Assembly: GCA_025331565.1 (NCBI GenBank)
Contig: JAFREQ010000040.1
Location: 1,071,501 to 1,135,500, forward strand
Direction: 5' to 3'
DNA from: Holacanthus passer
Lineage: Eukaryota; Chordata; Actinopteri; Pomacanthidae
DNA: 64,000 nt
The position numbers and the translations under genes were made by a program. Shown piece by piece: positions 1 to 13,560 of this stretch; within the stretch, counting starts at the first letter, position 1; the number at the start of each line of letters is the position of its first letter. Below the pieces are notes generated by a model. It made no database searches. It had not been told where the DNA came from and saw only the letters and a list, made by a program, of their open reading frames with translations.

Positions 1-1629
1 TAAAGACAAGCTGTTCAACTTCATCCACAACAAGTCGAATGCGGCTTCAATTTCTCAGCAGAAGGAAATGAAATCACTCAAAACACAAACTACTTGTCTT
101 CAATTGCCCAAATTGTTTAATGTAATGTTAATTACAACCTCCTACCTCCATGGTGTCACTGAACACACTTAGCTTGAAGTTTGGCTGACTGCTGCATAAA
201 CTTCCCAACATGATGAAACTGTACATAAAGTCGGTCTGACATTTGATCGCGTGGTCAGTTACAGTTGACTGATGTGTGTAAACTTGCCACCGCAGGAACA
301 GCGGTTACTTATCCTACGAAAACAAGCCCCGGCTTCATCGTGCGCATGGATGAACGCGTGCGTCATGTTTGCTCCCCGATACTTAAACAAATAGCGCCAC
401 ACCTCTGGAGTTTGCACGTCTGTCTGCAGCTTTCACAGGACACCAGCAGCATTTGCAGAGGAAATGACTGAAGAGAAACTCATAAAGTCAGTTTGACGCC
501 ATTTTTTTCTCGCTCAGTCTTGCTTTTATTTCAGCCTCAGATGAAAAGACGCTTGTTGGCTCTGACCTGATTGCTATTATTATCAACAAAGTCAACGTGT
601 CGACCCCAGTTTACAGATGAAATGCACCTAGTGTTGTTACGTAGTTTTTCATTATTTATCTTTGCACAAGTTTTGACTTTGTTTGTATTTGTTGTTTGTT
701 TGTTTTGGCTTTAAAAAAAATAAACCCCAGCGTGATTAATTTGTTCTCAGTGTTTCAGTTAATTTGTACTCAGTGTAGCTTTGTGTGTTTCTATCTTGTC
801 GGGAAACATTGATGTCGACGTCCCCATTCTTTTTAAATGGGCCCTGAAATGTGGGACGAACGTGGGGATTCCAGATGACGTCAAACTGTCTTTATGAAGC
901 TCTGCCACTGGGGAGACAAAGAAAAAGATAAAAGCTGTTAACCACTTGAAAACTGCACCGGGTCCACAACTCCCATCAGATTTACTCCTTCTTCAGCGTG
1001 CCTGGACATAACCTGTAATTTTGCATGGCTAAAGTGTAACCACCTGTCAAGCTTTGATGAGCTAATTAAGAGGCAGTTAGCTGATTGTGGGAGCCACAGA
1101 GTTGATGTGCAGCCAGATCGGGGATTGTGTGCGCTCTGCTATTAGCCATTAAGGGTTCACGGCGGGATGACTTCGCACAATGCGAGCGGGGACGGGGCTG
1201 TCCTTTGTACAGAGAGAGGAAAAGCCACATTAATGGAGGTGGAGGATTCTCATTCTCTCTGCCCTTCCATCCTTCTATCCCTCGCTCATTACCCGTCTGC
1301 GGAGTCCCTCGTTTGTTTCACATGCTCTTCATGAGAAACAATGCGCTGACCCCCTTCCCTTCACCCTGAGGAGCTTCCTTTGGGGAGACGGAGGGGCCTC
1401 TGAAAGACGGAGAGTGCAAGTGTGTGTGACGCTTTGTGCGAGAGTGTATTAGTGCGAGGGTCTGAGTAATTAAGTGTGTGATATTGTGTGTGTCAGTGTG
1501 TGTGTAATGGCCTGCGTGTGGGTTCGCTCGTCTGTGCGTGCGTGATTGTTAATGTGATCACAAGTGTGAGTGTGTGTGATCTGTTTCCAGTTAGCCCTCT
1601 TGTGTCCCTGGTAGCCCGGAGGCATGACT

Positions 1630-1960
1630 AATGTCTTGGTGGACTGAAGGCCCAGCTGATGTTGCTGAAAGGGCGCCCATCTGCCGCGAGAACATCACAA
1701 TGAGGAGCTGGGTAGTCGCAGACAGAGGAGCGCAATGGGGGACTAAAGGCGACAAGCATCATGGGAATGACGGCAAAGGGGGGAATAAGCTATTAGGGAC
1801 AAATTGTGCTCGGGGGCCACCTTCAGATACAGGGTGAAGAATGACATTAACACTATCCTGCACGCAACAGCTGGAGCGCAATCAGAAGGACGCACGCACA
1901 AGCCGACACGATCACGTATCTGCAAGTTATCAGGAGCGTGATAATAATCCAGATATGTGT
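1630..1960. other. Candidate conserved non-coding element
   Basis: Unique, non-repetitive, compositionally mixed block with GATAA-like (agttatcagg, twice within about 50 nt) and TAAT-like words. It stands out from the simple-sequence surroundings and has no supported coding frame. Only alignment with other fishes can decide. Confidence 0.3.
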
Positions 1961-3300
1961 AGTTATCAGGGTTTTCCTGATTCAGAGGGAGTCATTATCT
2001 TTTTTTATTTTAGACCCGCCTTATGCTCTGATCCCTGTCAATCATCTCACACCCACAGGACCAAGCCTCAACTTTCAAAATATGTCACCTTACAGATTTT
2101 ATTGAACACATCCTGCCTCATTCATTTCTTATCTGACAGTGACAATACCGTAGGTTTGGCACTGTAACTGTAAGTTTCGTATTTTAAAAAAAAACACACA
2201 AGTAACAGACAGTTGTATTAACATTCATCACCATCGACAGTCTCTTGTAAAGTGCACATTTGGCAGCTTAAAAAATATTTTGAGATTTTTGAACTCAAAC
2301 CCTGTAAGACGGACCCACAGACGTCCACACTAGACAGAAGATATAATATTGATGAATCCTGCTCAGTTCAGTCTCTGGTCAGTTTGTCTATCTGCCATTG
2401 AGATTGTGTGCATCAACACCAGATGTTTATTTGAGGAAACTGGATGTTTTTTTTTAACAGCATCTCAGTTACAGGCGAAAACTCTTTGCTCCTCAGATTT
2501 TTCTTATTGTTGCATATATTGATGCGGATCCAAATCCACAAACAGATGAAAATTAATGAATGAATGAAAAGGTTTTTTTTTTTTTTTAGGTCTGGAGGAG
2601 ATCATGCTTGTGCTACTTTCATCTAATCTTGCACATCAGTTGACCCATCAGACAACTGTTTTAATTGTGATTCAAAGAAATTTCAGCATTATCAGCCATT
2701 TTATGATATTTTTTTGCAAAATGCAAAAGGTCTGCTGCAGGCTACATTTTGACTTTTGTCATGACTCAAAAACTGACATCCTAAAGTTACCATACGAGAT
2801 GCATAAACCTGTCTTCGCTGCCATCTTGACCGAGAGCTGAGAACTGAGTGAGGCTGAGTCATGAGAGAGCTGACATTGATCTGTTTTCTTCTTCTATTTA
2901 ATCACTAAAATAAACCCAGGTGAGCACAGGAATCACGCCTTTTGCTTTACAGGACATGTGACTCAGACTCCAGAATTTCTGCTTTTCCATGAAGGAAAAA
3001 AACAACATTACCTACGGCTGAAGAACAAAGACTGTTTTCGTAATAGATTTACAAAAGACAACCTAATAGATAATTTAGTCTTTGTGAGGCTGTGCAGCGT
3101 GGACTGTTTTCACACCTTGTTTCCAAGCAACTATTCAACAACTATAGAATCAGAGCCTCTTCATATCCCCCTCTCTAACACCCTGTCAATGCCTGAGACT
3201 CTGGAGGATTGTGTTTGCACAGAAAAAAAAAAAAGAAAAAAAAAGAAAACAGGTTTGGTCGGGTTCCACACTGTACATTGAGTTGTACTCACTGAGTCAT

Positions 3301-3301
<1 letters not shown>

Positions 3302-3341
<40 letters not shown>
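3302..3341. repeat. (AC)n microsatellite
   Basis: About 20 perfect AC units. Confidence 0.97.
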
Positions 3342-3343
<2 letters not shown>

Positions 3344-4588
3344 ACTGTGTAATCTAATCAGTGATCTGTTATTGTGACTGTTGATGAATTACTCAGACCC
3401 TTGAGAACAGACACAAACTGAATGTGCGGCGGAGCAACAGTCAGAGCCGGTCAGATGGAAGAAACCCCTTTGTCTCACAGCATGGTGGCAGTGTGAGGAG
3501 GGGGTGGGGGTGGGGGGAGGATACGGTGACCGGGGATATCCAGGATCTCAAATATCCCTTTTTGATTAGGAAAAGAAAAGGTGGGTCATCCAGAAAACTG
3601 GACTTTGTTTACATTAGTAACCAGCTCCTTACAAATAAACTTCAATAGCCTGATAAAACCTTTTATCAATAAAACTCTTAAAATTATTCCATAGACTTTC
3701 AAAGACTGGTTAACTCTTTTTAAAATCAGACCTTCTTAACCTTTTATTTCTCATCCTTTATATTTGTGCAAAGAGCCTCACTGATTTTAAAAAAGAAAAC
3801 AAACCCATGTTAGTGAATCCTCGTTCTCTCATTTGGCTCAACTTGGCCACTACGTAAGTTTTCTTCTACAACCTGTGTCTTATTTATGCAGTTTTTGTCC
3901 ATCATTCTGATCAGCTTTAATAATATTTACTCAACAGCTGCATTGGCTAAAATCTGGGGCCGTACTTTACACAGTGGGGCCCAGTATTGTGGGGGGTATT
4001 TGTGTGTGTAAATAACCACAAAACTTGCCTAACAGCAAATCAACTTGGGGCAGAATTGTCTTTGAAAAAAACCTAATGTCATTTATCTATATATCATTTA
4101 TTCTTTCAAAATTCAGCCAATGAAGTGCTGTCAAACAAACAGGCACTTCAGCGGCCAATCATATTTCAGCGAAGGCCAATGCCCCTGTGACCCCACCTCT
4201 GGATCCACCGTTCAAACAAGAGGTTGTTAAACCAAATCCACAGTTTGGTCAGACGATATAAACCTAATTATTTAGAAGGACAAAAGTGAAAATTATGATT
4301 GTATTGTAAATGTAAGGGAAGTAAATTGGGTTTGTTATAACCTTGAACTTGATCATCGCTTCCAAATTAACGGGTTTGTAGAACTGGTTTAAGGATTTGT
4401 TAACAATCTGTGATGCTTCTTCTTCATGGAGGATTCATGTTACTGTATGTTGATGAGTAAACTGATGTCATACCTGATAGGAACCATTGGCAAAACAGAA
4501 ATGTTCCTTTGAAGCAGTTTTCCTGAGGAACGTCTGCAGAAACAGTTCATGAAGCTGTGAATCAGCACATCTGAGGTTTGCACGTTTA

Positions 4589-4594
<6 letters not shown>

Positions 4595-4632
<38 letters not shown>
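4595..4632. repeat. (TG)n microsatellite
   Basis: About 19 perfect TG units; it creates a spurious Cys/Val open frame. Confidence 0.97.
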
Positions 4633-4635
<3 letters not shown>

Positions 4636-5957
4636 ATTTGCTTATGTCAGTGAGGAGGCCAGCAGCTCATTGACAGTGATAGGTAGATGGCCTCTAAAGC
4701 TGCTGAGTGATAAAGGATCTTTGAAAAACACTAAGAAGTCAGAAAAAAACCAAACATCCTGTTATATATGTTTTTCTATACATTGGAAACATCAAGCGTA
4801 CATGTGCATATTATACATTAGTGTCTCCAGACCATTGGAATAAAAACAGATGAAAGACAAACTGAACACCACCAGAGGGATGAACAAGATTCTACCAAAA
4901 CATTTAATGACGGTAATGGAGAGTTGAACATGTAACATAATGTTAATAACTGATAATTCAGTTCTACCTCAAAAAAGTGATCAGTTTATTTTGACATTAA
5001 AAACTTTTACAGCACAAATCAAGAGTTTCTCAGCACTTTGGTCATTGTGCCAGACATTTCTATAACTTTTAACCCAGTCTCACTTTTGATATATATTTTA
5101 GGTAACGTGAAAATACGCATAATTGATTGGTTCATCTTACATTTCTATCATTTCTTTCTTCAGTCTACTTATAATTCCAGTGTGAAGTGAGCAGGCTGGT
5201 GTATTGTGGATGTGGAGATGCTGTAACAACAACACCAGGGAGTGCATCGTTAATCAAAGTAGATTATGAAATGAAAGAGGAGATGAGATGAGCAGATGAC
5301 TGATAATAGAACCGGTTGGACCACAGAGACACGTCCGGCCTTGAAACTCAGATGCAAACAGAGAGGTAGCCTTTGCCTTTGCAGAGTCTTTGTGTTTGTC
5401 CCGGCGACTCGGGGGAGAGCGTCGTGTCTGTCTGCGTGTTTGAACTTCCAGCAGCTCGAATCTGCCTCCCAGGTGTCGAGCTGCGGGACAAAAACTACCC
5501 ATCTTCATGCTGCAGCTCGGCGCCCGCTGAGCCGAGAGAGCTGCAGAGTTTAGGAGAGGAGGAGGAAACAATCAGAGAAGAAAAACAAGCCAGAAACTGA
5601 AAGAGAGGCAGTGAAAGAGACTGTCAAAACACTTTTGGTGATTTTTATTTTCTTTTTTGGTTTGTCCTTGTGGTTCACATGGGAAGCTCCTTTCATTGCA
5701 TGTTGACATTGTGCTCGAGTGTGTGTGTGTGTGTGTGTCTTTTTAAAGGAAACACATTGTGCTAAGTGTCCTTGGGATTCAACGTCCAACGCTGTGGCTT
5801 TGTTCAAAGTCCTCATCAAGGTGTTTTGGCACATTAGCACTTTCACTGATTTCCGATGTCCGTCGTCACTTATGCACATTCCTGATCAATTTGGAACTTT
5901 GCAACTGTGGAACCACGTGAACACACAAGTGCTACACGATGAACCGCTGAGTTTTGT

Positions 5958-5959
<2 letters not shown>

Positions 5960-5991
<32 letters not shown>
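5960..5991. repeat. (AC)n microsatellite
   Basis: About 16 perfect AC units. Confidence 0.97.
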
Positions 5992-5995
<4 letters not shown>

Positions 5996-7559
5996 ATGCT
6001 GCTGATAGATTCGCTTCGCTTATGCAACAAACTGTAAACGGTTGCAACCATGCAGAGGTCTGAATGGATATCCCAGCTGTAAAAGCAGATTCATGGTGTG
6101 GAGAAGTCTTGTGGACACGTCTCAGACTCTCCACTAAACACGATTATGAATGGATGGATGGCTGAAGTGAGGGTTATTCACTCTCTGGAGGACGGAAATG
6201 AGGCTCGGGTGGACAGCTTTCCCAGTCGTGTTACGGTGCACATCCTGCTGCCGGTCGCCTGAGGACCTTAAAAAACAGCCAGGAAACACGTTGTTGGGGC
6301 TTTTTGGTGGAGTCGAAGTTGTCGGCAGTGAACTGTGAAACCAATTTACCTCAGTGTAGCGTTACAGTTTATGCAGCGCTGCTTCGTGTTAAACGGCTGA
6401 GCATGTCGTCCTCCACACTCAATGCTAATACCGTCAAGGTTGTCTGTGTTTATTGACTGTGGTGTATCTGTTTTTGTAGTTTCATCTTGTCGAGCATCTA
6501 CTGGGAGAAATCCATGTGAGAAGGCGGAGAGATGGATTTTCATACCAGGATGCTGTTCCACCGAGTGCGAGGAAGAATTTTTGAGATATACTCTAAAGAC
6601 ACTGAAAATATGTTGTATGTACCAGCATGTGAAGGTAGCAACTAGCTCCTGAGAACAGTGAAGCGTTAAACAAGTAAAGAGGCAGATATTTACATCAGGA
6701 GTCGGTGGAAGCCAGAACAGAACTAAAGGGAGAGACGGCCCCTGAATCAACTTATGTCTGACTGTCTTGCTTCTCTTCGGCATCAGAGGTTTACATCTGG
6801 TCATGGCGAGGAGACTGAGCGACCCGGATGGAAGATGGAGATAGAGGAGTTTGAATGAGGCAGCAGGAAGAAACCAGCAGAAACATGATAGAACAAAAGA
6901 GAAATCCACTCGGCAGGAATAAAACTGAAGGACAGATTTGGAGTTCTGCTGGACAAACGTGAAGTCATGAGTTGGACTAAGGACGAACTCTGTCTCGTAG
7001 ATTAATCATTGTTGGATTTGTGCAGTTTGACTCTCGCAATTTTGTTCAATCATTAGATAGTGAAACAAATCTGATCAATAAAATGCTCTTTTGGTTGAAC
7101 TTTCTTTGCAAGCTTGCTACTTGCGTACGTACGTCCAAAATGGCGGGTCTGCAGGGGCTCTCCGGCTCTGAAGGTCAATGATACTGTGAGTGACCCCCAC
7201 ACATGAAAACTTAAAGACACAAGCAAAGATAAAAGTGACACAGAAAGAGATTTTTTTTTTTAAACAACAACTTGTGATTGAACTTGCGATCTTATAAAGC
7301 AATTTGTTTCATCATCAGACTTCTTTGTGAACTTATGATACAAACACGCTTACACACACATGGAACTAAGCCCACATACACAACTACACACTAATGCACA
7401 AACATACCAACACACAAACATAAATGGAGGCTTGACACTGACTGTGATACAAAGTGATGCCTCTGCTTTGATGCAGTTTTACCATTCTTCTGGCAAATTC
7501 AGTTCCACAGAATGGGCCAGCAAGTATCCTCTGACACACACACACATGCACGCACACAC

Positions 7560-7760
7560 ACACCCATAATCCTCTTGCATCCACCATCCGTCGGATCGGG
7601 CCAATTACGGAGGCCCCCCACTGTGGCAGCATCTTCTATCCCTCCGAGGAGGCGTCAGCACTGACAAAAATCTAATCGCCCTCGTATGGAGATTTTTATC
7701 TTTCCTTAACTTTTCCTCTTTGGGAACTTTTGAATCTGCTGTAACTTCCACCAAAACTGG
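7560..7760. other. Candidate conserved non-coding element
   Basis: Unique block right after a CA-rich stretch, with words such as gggccaattacgg and aatctaatcgccctcgtatgg. No coding frame makes sense. It reads like an enhancer-type element, but this is an impression only. Confidence 0.25.
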
Positions 7761-10700
7761 AGCACCAAATAAATGAGGAAATATAAGATACACGATCTGT
7801 TCAAAAGCAAATATTTCTGCAACAATACGGTACTGAGAAATGTTAAAGGATAGTAATGATCAGGTAATCATGACGTATACAGCAGGATGTGTTTGGAGTG
7901 CACAAAAAATTAAGGATTAAGCAATTAGTAATGAATGAAAAAATAAAATCATAACAGATTCATTAATTATCAGGTTGTTCTTGATTCATTCAGTAACTAC
8001 TCACATTTTTGAGTATTTAGTGTAAAAAAAAAGACAGGTTCAATGTGTTGTGTTTTGTTACGTTATATTAAGGTGACACCTGTGTAACATGTTGATGTTT
8101 CCTCAGATCATCTCTTCCCACAATGCAGCTCGGTTTAGAGCTGATGATGAAGGCGGCAGAAGGGATAAAGTACCATTGAGGTATCTACAAATATTTGACT
8201 GCATAAAGCAAAATTCTTCAAAACTCAAAATTCTACTGAAGTTAAAGTAAAGTAAGCCAAAACATATTTTGATGATTCAAATACATCTTCATTTTATGCA
8301 TGTAGCTGCTGTGAATGTGTGTTGGACTCTGAGCGCTGCCGAAACCTACACGACCTACACTCACTATTGTGCCTGAACGCATCCTGTGTGGACATTCATA
8401 AACACAGAGGAGTCAACAGCTTCTTATATACTGTCGATTATTGTATGTGCAATATTTGAGGGACATGGACGGGTCAGACATGTTTACCTGTAGATATAAA
8501 ACCAGAATAATAACCACTGATTCATTTCTCCTGATTCAATCATGGGCAGTGAAAATACAAATCAACACATGACGCATTTATAACCAATGAATCTGTCATG
8601 GTTCAGTGATCTTTCAACCTAAAAAGGTGGGAATTATTTATAACAAGACGACCTTGGCTTGATCCATTATCATAATGTTTTTGCATCAGTAACAGCTACA
8701 GTATATATTTTTAAATGTGTGTGTGTTTGTTTACTTCACACATGTAAATGCATCTTGTCGTGCGCAGTGAGGACGTGAAGATCTTACCTCTAAATGTAGA
8801 ATTACAGGTTGACCAGTTTTAGGACTTTCATACAAACTATTTCTTTAACTTTGTGTGTGTGTGTGTTGCACAGCTCTTTTTTTCAGTAAGTGGCTTAATT
8901 CAAGAAAGTGCATTAATCCATCGCTCACCTTGGAAAAAGCCGACAGTGTATTGACGTTAATCTCGCAGCACACATCCAGCAACGCTTTTAACAATAATTG
9001 GCCTTATGGCCGTATGCTATGATGAAAGGTCAGGTTTTTAAACTCAAATGTCAGCTGTCAAACACCTGCAGTGCAACACCAATGACACATATATCCATAG
9101 CTGCTATATCTATCGCACTGCTTCCTGTCATCCTGGACATATCTGTGTCATCCAGAGCTGGAAAACTTAAAGTGAATTCCTGCTTAGCAAATGTTTTTGT
9201 AGCACGTTCAAAATAGCAGAAAGCACGATGGGACAACAAACGCAGTTCTTACACTTTCCCTCCTTTACAGCAGAGTCGTGCACATTCATTTCCACGCTCT
9301 CTGTAATGTACACAGATACAGATGTGTCGGTGATGATGTTGTGTGTATTTGTGTGTGTAGTTGCCCCGGCAGCTTTGTAAACACAGATGTAGCTCTGGTA
9401 AATACGGCAGGAGAATGTTTGAAGTCATAATCGTAATCTCGCTGTCGGGTCAAAGGCACCCCAGCAGGACTGATTCTGTCGTCCAGCGCCGGTCCGCTCT
9501 GATGCTGAATACTGACACTAACATGCACTGCGGACTAATGCAACGTGCAGCAGATCGTCAACGCGACAAGAAGTTTGTATGACAACTGAAAACCAACTTT
9601 CACCCAATGCTCCTGTCTGGTCTTTTGCATTTTTTGTACCAGTACATACATGCAGTTAGGGAACAAGAGGCGAACAACGTGGGATCTTAAAACTAATTTA
9701 TAATTGGTAAGAATCATGCTGTACGTTGAGGGCTGCAGTTTAAAGTGTTACCAGATTTTGTGTCTGTGTGTGTCTGTGTGTGTGTGTGTACGCGTGTCAT
9801 GGCTCGTGGTTTGCGGACTTTCCGACTGCGGCCCTCTGAAGCCCAGCTGACTCTATAAATACTGCGTGGAGCTTTACATAAGTGTGGTTGTCATTAATGT
9901 GGCGGCCTTTCTTTCCTTCCTCCTCTGCAGCACTAACACACACACACACACACACACACTCAGTGTTACTCACAAATAGCAGCTTCTCGAGTTACGGCCC
10001 ATCGACCGTCGCTGCTGCTCACCAGTCAGATTTTATTTAAAGAAGCACAATTACGGGAAATAAGACGTTCCAGTATTTACGGGTGATAAATGCAGACACA
10101 CATGACTGTGTTTGAGCGGTTACATTTAAAGTATGACATTTTTTTAATTCCTTTGGTTTCCAGGAAAATTCAGTCTAACTGAGGGTCATGCATCAGAGCT
10201 GGAATTGAACTTGGTTTCATCTCTGATGAGAAGGTTGAAATCTGCCGAGTCAGGATGGTCTCAGGCATTTTAAGAGGCAGCGACAGTCACTCAGAGCTGC
10301 AGACCGTCAGACCTCCTGCCTGCTTTAAACCTGATGGTGTGATCTGTGCAATCATCTCATGCACATACGCATCAATACAATGTTCATTCTGTGCACGTGG
10401 CCGAGCAGCGTGGCGATAGATAGACAGGTGGAAGAGAGATTTACAGAAAGAAAAGTAACTTGATGCTGGAAGTTACTGGAGTTGCTGGAGCATATCTGAG
10501 CTAATTTGTTTCTTAGGTAGATTTTGTGTGTAGTAATAAAAACTAAAAAATATACAAGAAACAGAAAGAAAATATCTCAAAATCCTCACAACATACATGG
10601 TGTGTTATGAATGTGTGGATGCCTGAACTGATGCCTGAACAATCATCCCAGTTCGATAGATGGACAGTTAGAAATCATTGACTGAGACACTTCACTTAAG

Positions 10701-11463
10701 CAAGATCTCACCTGTCTTTCATTTCAGGCTGTAATCTGAATCCAAATGCCACCATCTCCGTTAACAAAAGGCAGTTTATAGTGTGCGATTGGAAAAGTTT
10801 ACTGAGGATATTTAACATGAAGTCATCGTTCTTAAAATATAGAATAGTAGAACGATGAACACTTTGGTGTTTTTGTGTTGAAAAATGTTGAGAAAATCAT
10901 TCAAAGAAAACCTTAACATGGGAACTGGCAGTGAGGAAAATACTTAACCTTAACCCTAACTGTGGGAATGGGTCGGTTCACCAGCGAGTCGCTAACAGTA
11001 AATCTTTTGACACTAGAACCAAATCGATGAGTTGAAAGATGCTAAAAAGCCCAGTAGAGCTGTGGAGGCCTGCAGAGACGGGTGATAATTCTCTGTGGGT
11101 TCCATCACTATGAGGAACTTTCACATTATGCATAGTAATTTGATCGGATGCACCTTTAAAGTCTGTGATTTTTCCGCTATTAAAGGAACAGTTACCTAAA
11201 AGAAAACATAAAAATTCCTGCGGACACCCGAGCATTGTCCGTACTGTACCTCCCACACCTTGTGCCAGCTCTGACTCGGCATGCACACATTCACTGAGAG
11301 ATCCGTTTTACGGTGGAAAACAAAAACCTAAAAGAGAGGAATAATAGGACGCAGCGGGTGGCAGAGAGAAAAGAGGAAGAAGAGGGGAAAGAAAAAGAAA
11401 GGAGAACATCAAAAGAAGGAGAAGACATGATGGAGCAGGCCCCGGGGGAGAGGCAATCATACA

Positions 11464-11502
<39 letters not shown>

Positions 11503-13420
11503 GAGCCTGCATGTCACTCATATGTCAGAGAGGAGGGCAAACCCCTGCTGGAGATTAATTACTCGGTGCCATTCACAGGGGGAATTTGGGGATTTTTCTC
11601 TCTTGTCCCATTTAGCGACACACACCTCTGCCCCGGGGACGTTGGACTCTGAGGCTGCAGTGCTCCCAAAAAAAACTCCCCGCTCTTCACAATGACTGTC
11701 GGGCAAATGCTCGCTGAGTCTATTTAGGTGTAAAGAGGACAGATTGAAAATTTTTTCAGTGCTTGTGCTCACACAAGCCGGAGTGAAATAAAACAACCCA
11801 GTGAGTCTTTTGTCGGCTGCCTCGGTCAGAAAACATGGGAATCAACCCGCTGTTCAGTTTTCACCACCCGTCCTGCGTCAGGTGCAGGTTGATGAGAATT
11901 CAGCTTCCATCTGGGTATTAAAGATGGAAGGTTTGACTCTTTTTACTGACTCGAGTTTGTGTGAGTCTAAAAAGAGTTGGGCTCAAGTCACCAAGTCTGT
12001 CATCGAGAGCTCGGTGAATCCCCGATCGGCCTGAGCCCCCACAGAGCAAGTGCAGAGACTTCCACCGGCTAACTCCAGGTTTAGCCTTCTTCTAGATGCT
12101 TCAGGAGTTCAGGTCTGACGGGTATGAAGACGACGCCGTGCAGTCACACGCTGAGCACGCCGTGTCCCCTTCGACCACAGGTCACATGACTCCGGAGCAA
12201 CACTATATCTCGGCTCATCCATCCTCGTCCTCTCTTCTCTCCTCATTGTTTGAAGTTCACGCCTCCTCTCTGTACAGTAGAGAATCATTTACAGGTGTAT
12301 TAAAACTGTCAGCCCATAAATCTGCACAATGGAGGTGGCTCAAGGCCAAACGTATGTGTGTGTGTGTGTGTGTCACTGTGTGTGTGGTCGTGGCTTATAG
12401 GGCTGGTAGCAGTGAGGTTATGAGTCAGATCCAGTTCATTACAATGGTGCTTTGTGAGCGTGTCAGACAGGAATGTGTACGATGGGAAGGATTAGCGGGG
12501 CCAGATGCTGCTCTGTGTCCGTGGACTTTACTCTCACAACTTTTTCCTCTTTCTTGTCTTTTTTTTTTTCTTGCAATTTTCTCTGCTCTTCTTCTTCTTC
12601 CTTTTTCTCTTCTCTCCCTACACACGGTCGAGTCCATTGACACGTCCTCCGCCGTCACGAAGGAATGTGACCCGCGGAGAGTCGCACTGATACTTTGGAG
12701 TATGATGTTACAGCTTTGACATATATCCTCTCACAAGGACATGCGAGGGTGGGGTTGGGTGGGGGTGGGGTGGGGGGTCTATTGTGTTTAGGACTCTGTG
12801 AAAACAACTTTCTTCAAAGTCAGATCGGTGTGCGAGTCGGGGGGTTAAACCTTTAAACCTCTACAATCTGACCTTCATTTCAACAAACAAAGCTCAAGTC
12901 TAAAATTATGTTTTATTAGAGTTTAAGAAAAGAATAAATGAGCAGGATGATTCACATACATTCCTTTCTAGATCAGTTTGAGGCCTCTGGGAAAACTTTA
13001 TTTTTGTGTATAAACAGAGTTTGATGAGAACAAAAATCACTGAAGGACTGAAGCAGCTATTCTCTTTATATAATCACCTCACAAGGGAACAAGCTTTTCT
13101 GATCCCTCAATGCTGAAAACAGGACAAATTGGATGGTTTGTTGTTCGACTAAGAGCAATTGTTGGCTTTATTTTATAGATTACACATTGCAATTTGAATG
13201 AAGAAGCATCTGAATGTTTTGTACAATGCTTTTTCCTAACAAAATGAAAATGTCACAGTGAGAAATTCACAGTGACAATATGCTGATGTGAAGCAGGTAA
13301 AATCTTCATCACCTTAGTTGACATTTGCTAATTACTTCTAAACACAAAGTGCAGCTGAGGTCAGTTTTAGTAAATCCTGTTTTTAAAATTCTGGACAAAT
13401 TACTATTATTATGCAAATTA
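7761..13420. other. Intergenic, no supported gene
   Basis: AT-rich sequence with (AC)n at 9936-9959 and 11465-11501 and scattered TG runs. A 207-codon open frame at 12096-12719 passes through a TG run and has no family resemblance, so I treat it as chance. Unique blocks near 9800-9930 and 11510-11720 may be non-coding elements. Confidence 0.55.
11465..11501. repeat. (CA)n microsatellite
   Basis: About 18 perfect CA units just after a purine-rich stretch (11330-11430). Confidence 0.97.
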
Positions 13421-13424
13421 TTTT

Positions 13425-13560
13425 TGACTCGATGGTGGTGCACTGATCAGTGGATCACCAAAGTCCACCAACTTCATCCTCTGGGAACCATGAATGTCCA
13501 TCCAATAATTGTTGATATTTCAGTCAGGAGTGAAAGTGGTGGATGAATCGACCGACATTT
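13425..13560 (-). repeat. Dispersed repeat of the 'tctggggaccatgaat' type
   Basis: On the minus strand it reads a fish repeat featuring an NCAACAATTATTGGATGGA-like segment, then 'cattcatggttcccagaggatgaa' and 'gatcc..tga'. The same units recur at 46700-47260. Likely an old non-autonomous element. Confidence 0.55.

Larger units (their letters stand above)
1..7555. other. Intergenic, no supported gene
   Basis: Only short open frames without recognisable protein or splice context. It holds TG-rich stretches (about 1415-1580), (AC)n at 3302-3341, (TG)n at 4595-4632 and 5719-5738, (AC)n at 5960-5991, and a unique block at 1630-1960 listed separately. Confidence 0.6.

Noticed and set aside
12096..12719. 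207-codon plus-strand open frame
   Set aside because: Runs through a TG repeat and a pyrimidine tract, with no domain, no splice support and no family resemblance.
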